Below, one piece after another: positions 24,654-31,014 of a stretch of 37,030 nucleotides of DNA. The stretch is taken from the NCBI GenBank assembly GCA_016125505.1, contig WGLP01000023.1, positions 1 through 37,030 on the forward strand, written 5' to 3'. The notes beneath the pieces are model-generated. The model saw only the letters and a program-made list of their open reading frames with translations, was not told the DNA's origin and made no database searches. Each line of letters starts with the position of its first letter. Positions within the stretch are counted from its first letter, which is position 1. This stretch comes from Gammaproteobacteria bacterium (GTDB taxonomy: Bacteria; Pseudomonadota; Gammaproteobacteria; UBA6429; Thiohalophilaceae). A program made the position numbers and the translations under genes.

Positions 24654-25267
24654 CAGTTCGATTCCTCATCGTCCCAGATGTCGCTGCGGTCATCGACGAT
24701 GGAACCGTGTTCGGATTCGTACCCGGATACGCTTTCATCATCCGCATCGTCGTCATCGTCCGGCAGTCCCAGTTCGGGTTTGTCAGGATCGGGGCTGCAC
24801 GGAGTCCGGTCTTCGTCAAAGGCATCGTCATTGGCGAATGTCAGCGTGACGTAATTGCCCGATGCGCCCAGCAGGGACAGAATGTTCTGTTCCGTTGCCG
24901 ATGATTTCAGCGTCAGGACGACCTGGCGGCCCTTAACTTTCCATCTGTCGATTTCAGCCTTGGTATGTTCAAAGCCCTGCGTGGCGACAATATCGACGAT
25001 TTCACGAATCAGGCGTTCGGCGGCGCCGGTGCATCGATCGATACAGTCGCGCTGCTGCGCTTCCGTCATCTGTGGCCACGCCTTGTTTTCCTTTTCGTGC
25101 TTGATCGTATCCAGAATGGCGTCGCGCACATCGCCTACCAGCGTTTTGCTGCGCAGGGCAATGGCGTCTTCATTCCTGATAGCGGTCGCCGCAGTATCGT
25201 TTGCCGATTCATCGACAACACTTTCCTGAACGTCCTGTTCCGGCTCTTTTTTCTTCGCTTTTGCCAT
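24653..25267 (-). CDS. Conserved acidic-tailed replication-module protein
   Basis: A 204-residue protein starting MAKAKKKEPEQD with a perfect AGGAGG seven bases upstream, which decides this start over longer open frame. The middle is helical (WPQMTEAQQRDCIDRCTGAA, then IREIVDIVATQGFEHTKAEI) followed by a beta part (RQVVLTLKSSATEQNILSLL); the C-terminal ~50 residues are almost all Asp/Glu/Ser, reminiscent of acidic tails of single-strand-binding or DNA-mimic proteins. The function is not known to me. A structured RNA lies just upstream of its ribosome binding site. Confidence 0.7.
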   Translation of the reverse strand: MAKAKKKEPEQDVQESVVDESANDTAATAIRNEDAIALRSKTLVGDVRDAILDTIKHEKENKAWPQMTEAQQRDCIDRCTGAAERLIREIVDIVATQGFEHTKAEIDRWKVKGRQVVLTLKSSATEQNILSLLGASGNYVTLTFANDDAFDEDRTPCSPDPDKPELGLPDDDDDADDESVSGYESEHGSIVDDRSDIWDDEESN

Positions 25268-25303
25268 GAAATAACCTCCTATTGTTGGCGTTGAAGAAAA
25301 GTC

Positions 25304-25424
25304 GAGGCGGGCGTGGCTGTGCCGTAGATGTACGGCGGGCTTGCCAGTGGCCTTGCCACCCTTTGATGCCCTCAGTCTGCCGGGCCGCCTCAATCGATCA
25401 CTTTGCCGGTGTCAGCAAAGCGAT
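25304..25424 (-). ncRNA. Structured RNA upstream of the acidic-tailed gene
   Basis: In minus-strand RNA, an 11-bp hairpin with one G-U pair (25396-25424, eight-base loop) is followed by a multi-branched unit. That unit has a closing stem GAGGCGG / CCGCCTC (25391-25385 with 25310-25304), an arm GTGGC-AAG-GCCAC (25347-25359) enclosed by GGGC / GCCC (25368-25371 with 25337-25340), and an arm GCCGTA-CATC-TACGGC (25321-25336). TTTTC follows shortly after. It fills most of the 169-bp gap and ends about 20 nt before the AGGAGG site. It could be a cis-regulatory leader or a small RNA; no known class was recognised. Confidence 0.58.
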
Positions 25425-25436
25425 CTGTTGAAACGG

Positions 25437-25730
25437 TCAGGCAGCTTGCTGCTGGCCTTGGTTTTCAGATTCGGAAAGGCCGGAACCAAAAACGCCGGGA
25501 AGGTGTATGCCAACTTCGCTGTTAGCGTTTTTCGTGACCGTGACCTGACGCACCTGGTCTGTTGCGCCAACGATAATCACATCACGCACGCGCACCATGT
25601 CGTTGGCCTCATTGAAAAAGCCCTCTTTGCCGACATCGGCAATGGACAGGCCATCGGCATTGGCATCGTAATGCCACAGGGTGAAATTGTTGGCGTAAGC
25701 CAGAACGCTTAGATTTGATGATTTGAACAT
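25437..25730 (-). CDS. Conserved phage protein with SNLSVLAYANNFTLWHY motif
   Basis: A 97-residue protein opening MFKSSNLSVLAYANNFTLWH, a pattern I recognise from small proteins widespread in alphaproteobacterial phages, where it often occurs with structural genes. A strand-rich middle follows (NDMVRVRDVIIVGATDQVRQ), with a Gln-rich tail. Here it lies at the start of the early replication arm rather than among head genes, so the structural interpretation is doubtful. Function unknown. Confidence 0.7.
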   Translation of the reverse strand: MFKSSNLSVLAYANNFTLWHYDANADGLSIADVGKEGFFNEANDMVRVRDVIIVGATDQVRQVTVTKNANSEVGIHLPGVFGSGLSESENQGQQQAA

Positions 25731-25767
25731 GGTTTCCTCTTTCTGTTCAGGTTGATAATTGGCCGTT

Positions 25768-25935
25768 TCAGGCCGGGTTTATGCGGTACAGGTCGCCGAT
25801 TTCGGCAAGCCGTTCGGCAACGCTGTGCCGGCATAAAATGATGGTGACGAACCCCAGAACGATGGCGCGGCAGTTACGATTCCTTGCCCGTGAAAACCTG
25901 CGCCATCTGTGAAATTCGATCAGGACTGATTTCAT
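25768..25935 (-). CDS. Small single-span membrane protein, 55 aa
   Basis: Read directly on the minus strand: ATG at 25935 with SD GGGGGAG three bases before it, then MKSVLIEFHRWRRFSRARNR, a hydrophobic segment (AIVLGFVTIILC, residues 24-35), and a C-terminal HSVAERLAEIGDLYRINPA. It overlaps the end of the HTH gene upstream by 62 bp in another frame. The strong ribosome binding site and the basic-hydrophobic-helical build support it. Function unknown; host-takeover peptides of this shape are common in early phage arms. Confidence 0.6.
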   Translation of the reverse strand: MKSVLIEFHRWRRFSRARNRNCRAIVLGFVTIILCRHSVAERLAEIGDLYRINPA

Positions 25936-26305
25936 GTTCTCCCCCACTGAGAATATTTATTGCTGTTTCGATACGTTGTTTGATGTCTGAACCGGACGGT
26001 TCATCTGATACGCGGTTGGCGAGGCGCAAAACCTCGATATAGACCTCATCGAAATCCCGCATAAGTTCGATAAGGGTTGCGGCTGAAGGCGCATTGCTGC
26101 CATCCATCAGATTACGGATGGTGCGCGGATTGCGTCCCGTCATACGCGAAACCTGTTTCCCCGGTGCGCGCAGCCCCGATACAGCAGATCGCAAAGCGCT
26201 GGATACGCGCTCCGCAACGGCCTGACTGGTAACGGCTGCATACGGCATTTTATTGCCCCTCCCCGTTCGCGGCGGAAAAGTTCGGGCATTTTTGATGTAA
26301 GACAT
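25874..26305 (-). CDS. HTH regulator-like protein
   Basis: A 143-residue protein whose middle (about residues 45-95) has the form of a helix-turn-helix: LRAPGKQVSRMTGRNPRTIR, then NLMDGSNAPSAATLIELMRD. The C-terminal third is helical (KQRIETAINILSGGEHEISP). Two starts are possible: 26305 with AGGAGAGG close by, and an internal Met at 26248 with GGGGAGG upstream that removes 19 residues. I favour the first. It could repress its own promoter through the palindrome 14 bp upstream, or serve as a CII-like activator of the lysis-lysogeny switch; neither is shown. Confidence 0.7.
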   Translation of the reverse strand: MSYIKNARTFPPRTGRGNKMPYAAVTSQAVAERVSSALRSAVSGLRAPGKQVSRMTGRNPRTIRNLMDGSNAPSAATLIELMRDFDEVYIEVLRLANRVSDEPSGSDIKQRIETAINILSGGEHEISPDRISQMAQVFTGKES

Positions 26306-26318
26306 TTCCTCTCCTTTT

Positions 26319-26337
26319 GTCGGATAGTTGATCCGAC
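26319..26337. promoter_or_regulatory. Palindromic operator candidate
   Basis: GTCGGAT and ATCCGAC form a perfect 7-bp inverted repeat with a five-base centre (AGTTG). It lies between the minus-strand HTH gene and a short plus-strand gene. No T tract follows on either strand, so it is not a terminator. Its sequence differs from the CTATGC-type sites, suggesting a different regulator, perhaps the adjacent HTH protein. Confidence 0.45.
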
Positions 26338-26351
26338 GAAAGGGGGAGATT

Positions 26352-26570
26352 TTGAAAACGAACGTGCTGATGTTCCCGAATCGGCATCGCGGGCTGGCAG
26401 GCCCCGGTGCCGGAACTGACGAATTGGTGTGGGATTACCTGGCGATGGCAAACTACATCGTCGCCACGGCATCCCTTACCGCCAACCCCGGCTGGTGCTG
26501 TTTTCTTGCCGGGCAGCTGCGCAGCGTTGCGATGAAGGCCGCCGAACGTCATGATTCGCCGCCTTCCTGA
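26352..26570 (+). CDS. Small hypothetical protein on the plus strand between two minus-strand regulators
   Basis: A 72-residue frame starting with TTG just after AGGGGGAG: MKTNVLMFPNRHRGLAGPGA, then DELVWDYLAMANYIVATASL and GWCCFLAGQLRSVAMKAAER. GC-rich third positions and an amphipathic helical composition look coding; the opposite strand in this gap gives only low-quality basic sequence. It runs against the surrounding minus-strand genes and overlaps the 3' end of the Cro-like gene by 22 bp. A possible counter-transcribed gene, or a coincidence. Confidence 0.48.
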   Translation: MKTNVLMFPNRHRGLAGPGAGTDELVWDYLAMANYIVATASLTANPGWCCFLAGQLRSVAMKAAERHDSPPS

Positions 26571-26773
26571 CTTGCCATTTGCGCCAGCTTTTCGTGGGTA
26601 ATCCCCTTGATGCCGCAACGCTTGGCGCTGGAAATAACGCTATTCCAGAATTTGGAAGGAATGCTGTTGCGACGTTTCCATGCGGCAGCAGTCGGATACG
26701 GAACATCAATTTCTTCGGCAAATTTTGCCGTTGTTCCGAAAGATATGATTACATCAGAAAAGCTATTGAACAT
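26549..26773 (-). CDS. Cro-like repressor, YdaS/carph-isopro type HTH
   Basis: A 74-residue DNA-binding protein: FSDVIISFGTTAKFAEEIDV, then YPTAAAWKRRNSIPSKFWNS, the helix-turn-helix form of small Cro-like proteins of alphaproteobacterial prophages. It is divergent from the CI-type repressor, with 102 bp between them, and has SD AAGGA before its ATG. By analogy with lambda it would repress the cI promoter and commit the phage to the lytic cycle. It is the first gene of the minus-strand early arm. Confidence 0.84.
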   Translation of the reverse strand: MFNSFSDVIISFGTTAKFAEEIDVPYPTAAAWKRRNSIPSKFWNSVISSAKRCGIKGITHEKLAQMASQEGGES

Positions 26774-26808
26774 CCGTCCTTATGCCTTTTGTTACGTTAG
26801 CTATTCAA

Positions 26809-26837
26809 AAACTATGCGAAACGAATAGAAAATGCAA
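26809..26837 (-). promoter_or_regulatory. Early minus-arm (cro) promoter
   Basis: Minus strand: -35 TTGCAT, a 17-bp spacer, -10 TAGTTT, 36 bp upstream of the cro-like start codon. The spacer contains a repressor-type palindrome, so binding there would block RNA polymerase. The boxes are imperfect but the spacing is ideal. Confidence 0.58.
26812..26828. promoter_or_regulatory. CI/Cro operator in the switch region
   Basis: CTATGCG-AAA-CGAATAG, an imperfect 17-bp palindrome (6 of 7 paired positions) between the cI-type and cro-type genes, overlapping the cro promoter. A further palindrome CTATTGCATAG lies at 26841-26851 nearer cI, and a half site CTATTC at 26801. The same motif recurs before the other early arm. 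Confidence 0.68.
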
Positions 26838-26875
26838 CACCTATTGCATAGAGAACTTGTGCATTTTGTCGCGTC

Positions 26876-27544
26876 ATGAAAAAAGAACCACACGACCGCT
26901 TACAGGAAGCGAGGAAAAGTGCGGGGTATGACAACCCCACAGATGCCGCCAGAGCCTTTGGATGGACGGTATCGACCTATCTGGCGCATGAAAATGGCAG
27001 CCGGGGCATACGTTATGACGTTGCCGAGCGATACGGAAAGGCCTTCAAAGTAAGCGCTGCATGGCTGTTATCAGGAAATGAAAAGCTGACCACAGCAGAA
27101 TTTTTGCAATTCACCGAGCATAAAAATTATGTCGAAATAAAGGAACTGGACGTTACCGCCGGGGCGGGCGGCGGCACACTGGCGGAAAGCGATGGGGAAA
27201 ATGCTATCGGAACATGGTCTATCCCCGAATCATCGGTACAGGGATATTTGCCGGATGCGCGCGGTGTGCGAATCATTCAGGTTGTCGGCGACTCGATGGT
27301 GCCTGAATTTGTGCCGGGGCAACGCATATTCGTCAATGTATCCGACCGCGTTCCGTCGCCGCCAGGCGTCTTTGTCGTCTGGGACGGCTTCGGGCTTGTT
27401 ATCAAGCGCTGCATGATGATACCGCATTCAGATCCGCCGCGCGTGCGGCTGACTTCGACGAATCAGGAGTACCCGCCTTATGAAGTGACCGTGGAAGAGG
27501 CATATATTCAGGGCCGGGTTATTGGTAAACTACAATGGACATAG
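26876..27544 (+). CDS. CI-type S24 (LexA-like) prophage repressor
   Basis: A 222-residue repressor with an N-terminal XRE-type HTH (about residues 8-65: RLQEARKSAGYDNPTDAARA, then STYLAHENGSRG) and a C-terminal S24 peptidase domain. The catalytic dyad is Ser140 in VVGDSMVPEF and Lys177 in GLVIKRC; the likely self-cleavage bond is Ala-Gly near residues 95-96 in DVTAGAGGG. This predicts RecA-stimulated, SOS-linked induction. No clear SD precedes the ATG, so the maintenance transcript could be leaderless like lambda cI. It should bind the CTATGC-type palindromes on both sides. Confidence 0.92.
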   Translation: MKKEPHDRLQEARKSAGYDNPTDAARAFGWTVSTYLAHENGSRGIRYDVAERYGKAFKVSAAWLLSGNEKLTTAEFLQFTEHKNYVEIKELDVTAGAGGGTLAESDGENAIGTWSIPESSVQGYLPDARGVRIIQVVGDSMVPEFVPGQRIFVNVSDRVPSPPGVFVVWDGFGLVIKRCMMIPHSDPPRVRLTSTNQEYPPYEVTVEEAYIQGRVIGKLQWT

Positions 27545-27552
27545 GAGAAACG

Positions 27553-27975
27553 ATGAAGAAACTTGTATTGATTTCCGCGCTCATAGTGGCTGGATGCGCC
27601 AGCCCTGCGCAAATAACCAATGAACAGCTTACCGCCATGACGGATGAACAGCTTTGCAGCACCATCCATAAATATCCGACCGATATGCGATTCGTGCAGT
27701 TTATGATGGGTCGTGGCCTGCGCTGTCACCCAGCAATGGAAACGTGCGATGCCGCAGGGATTGATAAGGCTTCGGATGAATATACAAGCTGCATTCAGGC
27801 CATGACGGCCCAGATTTTTGATTATGAAGCGGAAAAGAAGGCGAATCAGGCAAGGGCCGCACTGGCAATACAGCAGGGCGTCCAGAACTATCAAAACGCA
27901 GTTGCAAACACCCCCCGGCCAGTAACCACGAACTGCAGCGCTTATGGCAGCACGGTTAATTGCACATCATACTAA
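27553..27975 (+). CDS. Lipoprotein co-transcribed with the repressor
   Basis: A 140-residue lipoprotein precursor: MKKLVLISALIVAGCASPAQ with lipobox VAGC (Cys15). The mature protein has six further Cys residues (among them LCSTIH, LRCH, ETCDAAG, TSCIQ and the NCSAYGSTVNC tail). The start is fixed by AGGAG seven bases upstream; the longer frame from 27535 overlaps the repressor gene. It lies 8 bp after the repressor stop with no promoter between, so it is probably expressed in the lysogen. A surface role such as superinfection exclusion or lysogenic conversion is likely by position but unproven. Confidence 0.78.
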   Translation: MKKLVLISALIVAGCASPAQITNEQLTAMTDEQLCSTIHKYPTDMRFVQFMMGRGLRCHPAMETCDAAGIDKASDEYTSCIQAMTAQIFDYEAEKKANQARAALAIQQGVQNYQNAVANTPRPVTTNCSAYGSTVNCTSY

Positions 27976-27987
27976 CGGATGGCTTGA

Positions 27988-28010
27988 AAACGGCAGAAAA
28001 TAAGCCGTTT
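27988..28010 (+). terminator. Weak terminator after the lysogenic operon
   Basis: AAACGGC and GCCGTTT form a 7-bp stem with a nine-base loop; the T run is only the three stem bases. It lies 13 bp after the lipoprotein stop, where the end of the repressor transcript is expected, and before the next promoter. Low GC and a short T tract keep this tentative. Confidence 0.42.
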
Positions 28011-28039
28011 CGGTAGCGGCAAAAAATTTTATTCCTTTT

Positions 28040-28056
28040 CTATGCATTTTGCATTG
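28040..28056. promoter_or_regulatory. CI/Cro operator, right-arm site 1
   Basis: CTATGCA-TTT-TGCATTG, a palindrome with one mismatch and the same length and centre spacing as the switch-region operator. It overlaps the -35 box (TTGACA) of the plus-strand early promoter, so occupation would block it. Confidence 0.62.
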
Positions 28057-28082
28057 ACACGGTTAATTGCTATGCGTAACGT
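28054..28082 (+). promoter_or_regulatory. Early plus-arm promoter
   Basis: A perfect -35 TTGACA at 28054-28059, a 17-bp spacer and the weak -10 TAACGT at 28077-28082, 34 bp before the first gene of the plus arm. Both operator palindromes overlap it. The -35 is convincing; the -10 assignment is approximate. Confidence 0.6.
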
Positions 28083-28086
28083 ATAG
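28070..28086. promoter_or_regulatory. CI/Cro operator, right-arm site 2
   Basis: CTATGCG-TAA-CGTATAG, a 17-bp palindrome with one mismatch, nearly identical to the switch-region site (CTATGCG-AAA-CGAATAG). It covers the spacer and -10 region of the plus-arm promoter. A further half site CTATACG follows at 28090. Confidence 0.72.
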
Positions 28087-28115
28087 ACACTATACGGATC
28101 AACGAGGCAAAACCG

Positions 28116-28373
28116 ATGACGACAACCATTCAAAAAGCACACAAAGAATTAGCAGCCATCGAAATGCAGCTGCGCGATTTCCGCAACAATCATGACCTTT
28201 CCGGCGCCGATGCTGCCGGTTCTTATATCGACGACATCATGGCCGACATGGAAGAGGCCGTATCCATATTGGCGGTCGAGGCACAGCGTCAGGATGAGGC
28301 AGAAGGCGCGCGCGATCAGGCCGAATATGAACGCCAACACCGTCTGACCGGCCAGCAGCTTGGGGTGATCTGA
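28116..28373 (+). CDS. First plus-arm early protein, unknown
   Basis: An 85-residue, acidic, all-helical protein (KAHKELAAIEMQLRDFRNNH, then ADMEEAVSILAVEAQRQDEA). It is the first gene after the repressor-controlled early promoter, preceded by GAGGCAAAACCG, a ribosome-binding leader that recurs before two other genes of the arm. In lambda the equivalent position holds N, but no Arg-rich RNA-binding motif is seen here, so I do not propose that. Function unknown. Confidence 0.7.
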   Translation: MTTTIQKAHKELAAIEMQLRDFRNNHDLSGADAAGSYIDDIMADMEEAVSILAVEAQRQDEAEGARDQAEYERQHRLTGQQLGVI

Positions 28374-28374
28374 T

Positions 28375-28581
28375 ATGAACATCGTGCCCCTGAACCCTCC
28401 CGTAAAACTGACCACTTACAGCGTCCGCGTTGACGGTCACGAACGGGAACGCATCGACCTGCAACCGATGACGCAATGCCAGCGCGATGAAATCCGACGC
28501 GAACTGGCAAAGGAATACCAGATACCGACGCATTACATCCGGCTTTGCCCGGTCATGCGCGTGGCGAGGGCCGCCCGATGA
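28375..28581 (+). CDS. Small hypothetical protein
   Basis: A 68-residue protein (MNIVPLNPPVKLTTYSVRVD, then MTQCQRDEIRRELAKEYQIP) starting one base after the previous stop and overlapping the next gene by ATGA. It has a beta-strand start and a basic helical end. Tight spacing on both sides supports it. No family recognised. Confidence 0.62.
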   Translation: MNIVPLNPPVKLTTYSVRVDGHERERIDLQPMTQCQRDEIRRELAKEYQIPTHYIRLCPVMRVARAAR

Positions 28582-29195
28582 ACCCGACGCCGCATCACAT
28601 CGAAGGTTTTTTCCACGGCATGGCGCACGCCCTGAAGGTTTGCGAAGACCACAAGCGGGGCCGCACATCGAAACAGGCCTTCGCCATTCGCCGCGAAATG
28701 ACAACTCTTTCCCTCATGCACGATTATCCGTGCGCCCTTCCGCCTGGCCAACCCCGGCAGGCAACGGCGCACAAATCAAAACCCACCGCAAAGAAAGGTA
28801 TCACATGCCCGTTTATTCCATCGATTACTGCAACCCCGATGCGCTTGAAAAGGGCGCCGTTATTCTTGAAGACGATGTTCCGGTTCTGCGCACCATCCAT
28901 CGTGATGACTGGGAGGCAGGCGACCATGACGGCATGGCCGAACACGCGGCTTCCTGTCTTACCCTTCTCGGCGCGGCGGGACATTCCGAGCCGCAACCGG
29001 AATGCATCGTGGAAAAACTTCCGCCGGGCAGCCGTTACGCTGACGGGGCTGGTCGCCGCAAGCGCACTTATGACCTGGCTGACGTTTAGCGCCATCGATC
29101 GGCAAGCCGCATGGCAGCAACTGCGCAATTGTAAATACTACGCTGCCGAAATGAATGCTTATGCGCAGCGTCAGGGGGCGCGACCGCCATGCTGA
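28578..29195 (+). CDS. Long open frame with two gene-like ends (N-terminal early protein and C-terminal membrane protein)
   Basis: The frame is open for 205 codons from an ATGA-coupled start. The first ~65 residues (MNPTPHHIEGFFHGMAHALK, then RGRTSKQAFAIRREMTTLSL) look like a real soluble protein, and the last ~60 (WKNFRRAAVTLTGLVAASAL, then CKYYAAEMNAYAQRQGARP) like a real single-span membrane protein. The middle, where another gene lies in a different frame, looks like shadow sequence. One reading is a separate membrane gene starting at ATG 28926 (GGGAGG ten bases upstream, 89 residues); the other is a single long protein. I cannot decide. Confidence 0.5.
   Translation: MNPTPHHIEGFFHGMAHALKVCEDHKRGRTSKQAFAIRREMTTLSLMHDYPCALPPGQPRQATAHKSKPTAKKGITCPFIPSITATPMRLKRAPLFLKTMFRFCAPSIVMTGRQATMTAWPNTRLPVLPFSARRDIPSRNRNASWKNFRRAAVTLTGLVAASALMTWLTFSAIDRQAAWQQLRNCKYYAAEMNAYAQRQGARPPC
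28805..29089 (+). CDS. Small acidic hypothetical protein nested in the previous frame
   Basis: A 94-residue protein: MPVYSIDYCNPDALEKGAVI, then EDDVPVLRTIHRDDWEAGDH and MAEHAASCLTLLGAAG. SD AAAGGT is seven bases upstream. Composition (acidic, folded-protein-like) is better than that of the overlapping frame between 28805 and 28925, but its last ~40 residues share bases with the good membrane-protein segment of the other frame. It lies entirely inside the longer open frame. Function unknown. Confidence 0.55.
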   Translation: MPVYSIDYCNPDALEKGAVILEDDVPVLRTIHRDDWEAGDHDGMAEHAASCLTLLGAAGHSEPQPECIVEKLPPGSRYADGAGRRKRTYDLADV

Positions 29196-29344
29196 CACCC
29201 GTTCTTATCTGCTCCGACAGCACGGACATCGTGCAGTGGTTGGTCTGAAACGGCAACACCATGCGGCTGCCTGAAAATGACAATTACTACGAAAAGGATC
29301 TGGCCGGTCTGGCCGGATTTAAAACCAACGAAGAAGGGGAATAA
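29189..29344 (+). pseudogene. Small gene interrupted by an in-frame TGA
   Basis: From ATG 29189 the frame reads MLTPVLICSDSTDIVQWLV, TGA at 29246-29248, then NGNTMRLPENDNYYEKDLAG through TNEEGE and TAA. Both halves look like one small protein of about 51 residues; a single change of the TGA to a sense codon would restore it. Other genes here use TGA as a true stop, so recoding is unlikely. A nonsense mutation or sequencing error is the simplest reading; alternatively a 27-residue peptide starts at ATG 29261. Function unknown. Confidence 0.42.
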
Positions 29345-29346
29345 CC

Positions 29347-30168
29347 ATGCCACGCGATTTGAATATAGGCCTGACTGACGAACAAAAGCAGGCCCGCAGA
29401 AACAGTCTTGGCGGATCGGATGCCAACATAATTATGTCCGGTGATGATGAGCGGATTTATAATTTGTGGCTGGAAAAAACCGGCCAGAAAGAATCGGAAG
29501 ACCTGTCAGGCATCCTGCCGGTCATCATGGGGCAGTTTACAGAGCCGCTGAATATTTTCTGGTATGAAAAGCAAACTGGCCGCGCTGTGACCGACGAACA
29601 GCTTCAGGTCAAACATCCGCAATACAGTTTCATGGCCTGCACCCTTGATGGAAAAACCGTTTCATCAGGCGGCAGCCCGGCAATTTTCGAGGCCAAGCAT
29701 GTTAATGCCTTCAGCAATATTGATGAGGTTGTTCAGCGCTATATGCCGCAGCTTCATCATAACGCCTCTGCCAACGGGCTAAACAGCTTTGTGCTGTCGG
29801 TCTTTGTCGGCACCCTGAAATGGGAACTTTACGAAGGCGAGGTTGACGCATGGTATGTCGCCCAGCTTATCGAGGCTGAAGAAAAATTCTGGAATTGTGT
29901 TCAGAACAAGACACCGCCAAATGGCTTTGCCGCGATCGAGGCGCCGAAGCCGCCTACGGAATTCCGCGAAATCGACATGACCGGCAACAATATGTGGGCG
30001 TCACTGTGCGTCGATTATATCGACAACGAAAAAGCAGCAAAAAAACATGAAAAGGCCAAAAAAGACCTGAAAGCTATGGTTGAAGACGATGTTGGCCTGG
30101 CATTCGGTCATGGGCTGCAGATCAAGCGCGGCAAAACGGGTTCACTATCTTTCAGCAAACAGAAATGA
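29347..30168 (+). CDS. YqaJ-type phage exonuclease (lambda Exo-like)
   Basis: A 273-residue nuclease. YqaJ/lambda-Exo features are RRNSLGGSDANIIM near residue 18, the VIMGQFTEPLNIFWYEKQTG region, FMACTLDGK (acidic metal ligand) and AIFEAKH (the E-x-K pair) near residue 115, then YMPQLHHN. Length fits stand-alone YqaJ proteins. It chews 5' strands at double-strand breaks to give 3' tails for the annealing protein encoded next, making a Red-like recombination pair. Preceded by GAAGGGGAATAACC before the ATG. Confidence 0.86.
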   Translation: MPRDLNIGLTDEQKQARRNSLGGSDANIIMSGDDERIYNLWLEKTGQKESEDLSGILPVIMGQFTEPLNIFWYEKQTGRAVTDEQLQVKHPQYSFMACTLDGKTVSSGGSPAIFEAKHVNAFSNIDEVVQRYMPQLHHNASANGLNSFVLSVFVGTLKWELYEGEVDAWYVAQLIEAEEKFWNCVQNKTPPNGFAAIEAPKPPTEFREIDMTGNNMWASLCVDYIDNEKAAKKHEKAKKDLKAMVEDDVGLAFGHGLQIKRGKTGSLSFSKQK

Positions 30169-30178
30169 GGCAAAACCA

Positions 30179-31012
30179 ATGAATAGCAACACACCAAATG
30201 TACCGGCATTAATTCCCGTTCAGGATGTAGCCCGCATGGCCGAGGCCGTGGCAAAATCAGGCCTGTTTGGCATGACGAAGCCGGAACAGGCCATGTCCCT
30301 GATGCTTATTGCGCAGGCCGAAGGAACGCATCCGGCCCTTGCCGCGCGCGATTACCACATCATTCAGGGCAAGCCCGCCCTTAAAGCTGACGCCATGCTG
30401 GCGCGCTTTCAACAGGCAGGCGGAAAGGTCGAATGGACATGCATGACAGATGACAAGGTGGCTGGAAAATTCAGCCATCCGCAAGGTGGCAGCGTGGAAA
30501 TCGACTGGGATATGGAGCGCGCCAAGGCGGCTGAACTGGGCGGCAAAGGCATGTGGAAGAAATATCCGCGCCAGATGCTGCGGGCCCGTGTCATCAGCGA
30601 AGGAATCCGCACCGTATATCCCGGCGTTGTCATCGGCGTCTATACCCCGGAAGAGGTGCAGGACTTTGATGACAGGCCCGCCCGCAATATGGGCGCGGCC
30701 CAGACCGTTGAAGACCAACCCAAAGCAGAAGCAAAAACCGCTGCGCCGCGCCAAACCGGAAATGTCGGCGAAAAAGAACAGCGCCTGCGGGACATGTCGA
30801 AAAAAATTCAGGACGACCTGGCGGCGGCCGGAAATCTTGAAACGCTCAACAGTGTGTGGGCCGACTATGCCGACGGCCTTGATGAAATCAAGGAATTCAA
30901 AAAAGCGGTTCACGACCATCTGGAAAAACACTATCAGGCCCGCCTTGCGTTTTTCGCGCAGGCCCCTGTTGACGAATCCGCAACAACCGAAGCAGCCAAG
31001 GAAGGGGAATAA
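30179..31012 (+). CDS. RecT-like single-strand annealing protein
   Basis: A 277-residue protein. The core matches RecT-like annealing proteins of this type: [54 protein letters not shown], and [20 protein letters not shown] leading to [12 protein letters not shown]. An Ala/Lys linker and a helical C-terminal domain follow. It has SD GAGG in the leader GAGGCAAAACCA. With the exonuclease before it and SSB after it, it completes a phage recombination module; related proteins anneal complementary strands. Confidence 0.82.
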   Translation: MNSNTPNVPALIPVQDVARMAEAVAKSGLFGMTKPEQAMSLMLIAQAEGTHPALAARDYHIIQGKPALKADAMLARFQQAGGKVEWTCMTDDKVAGKFSHPQGGSVEIDWDMERAKAAELGGKGMWKKYPRQMLRARVISEGIRTVYPGVVIGVYTPEEVQDFDDRPARNMGAAQTVEDQPKAEAKTAAPRQTGNVGEKEQRLRDMSKKIQDDLAAAGNLETLNSVWADYADGLDEIKEFKKAVHDHLEKHYQARLAFFAQAPVDESATTEAAKEGE

Positions 31013-31014
31013 TC

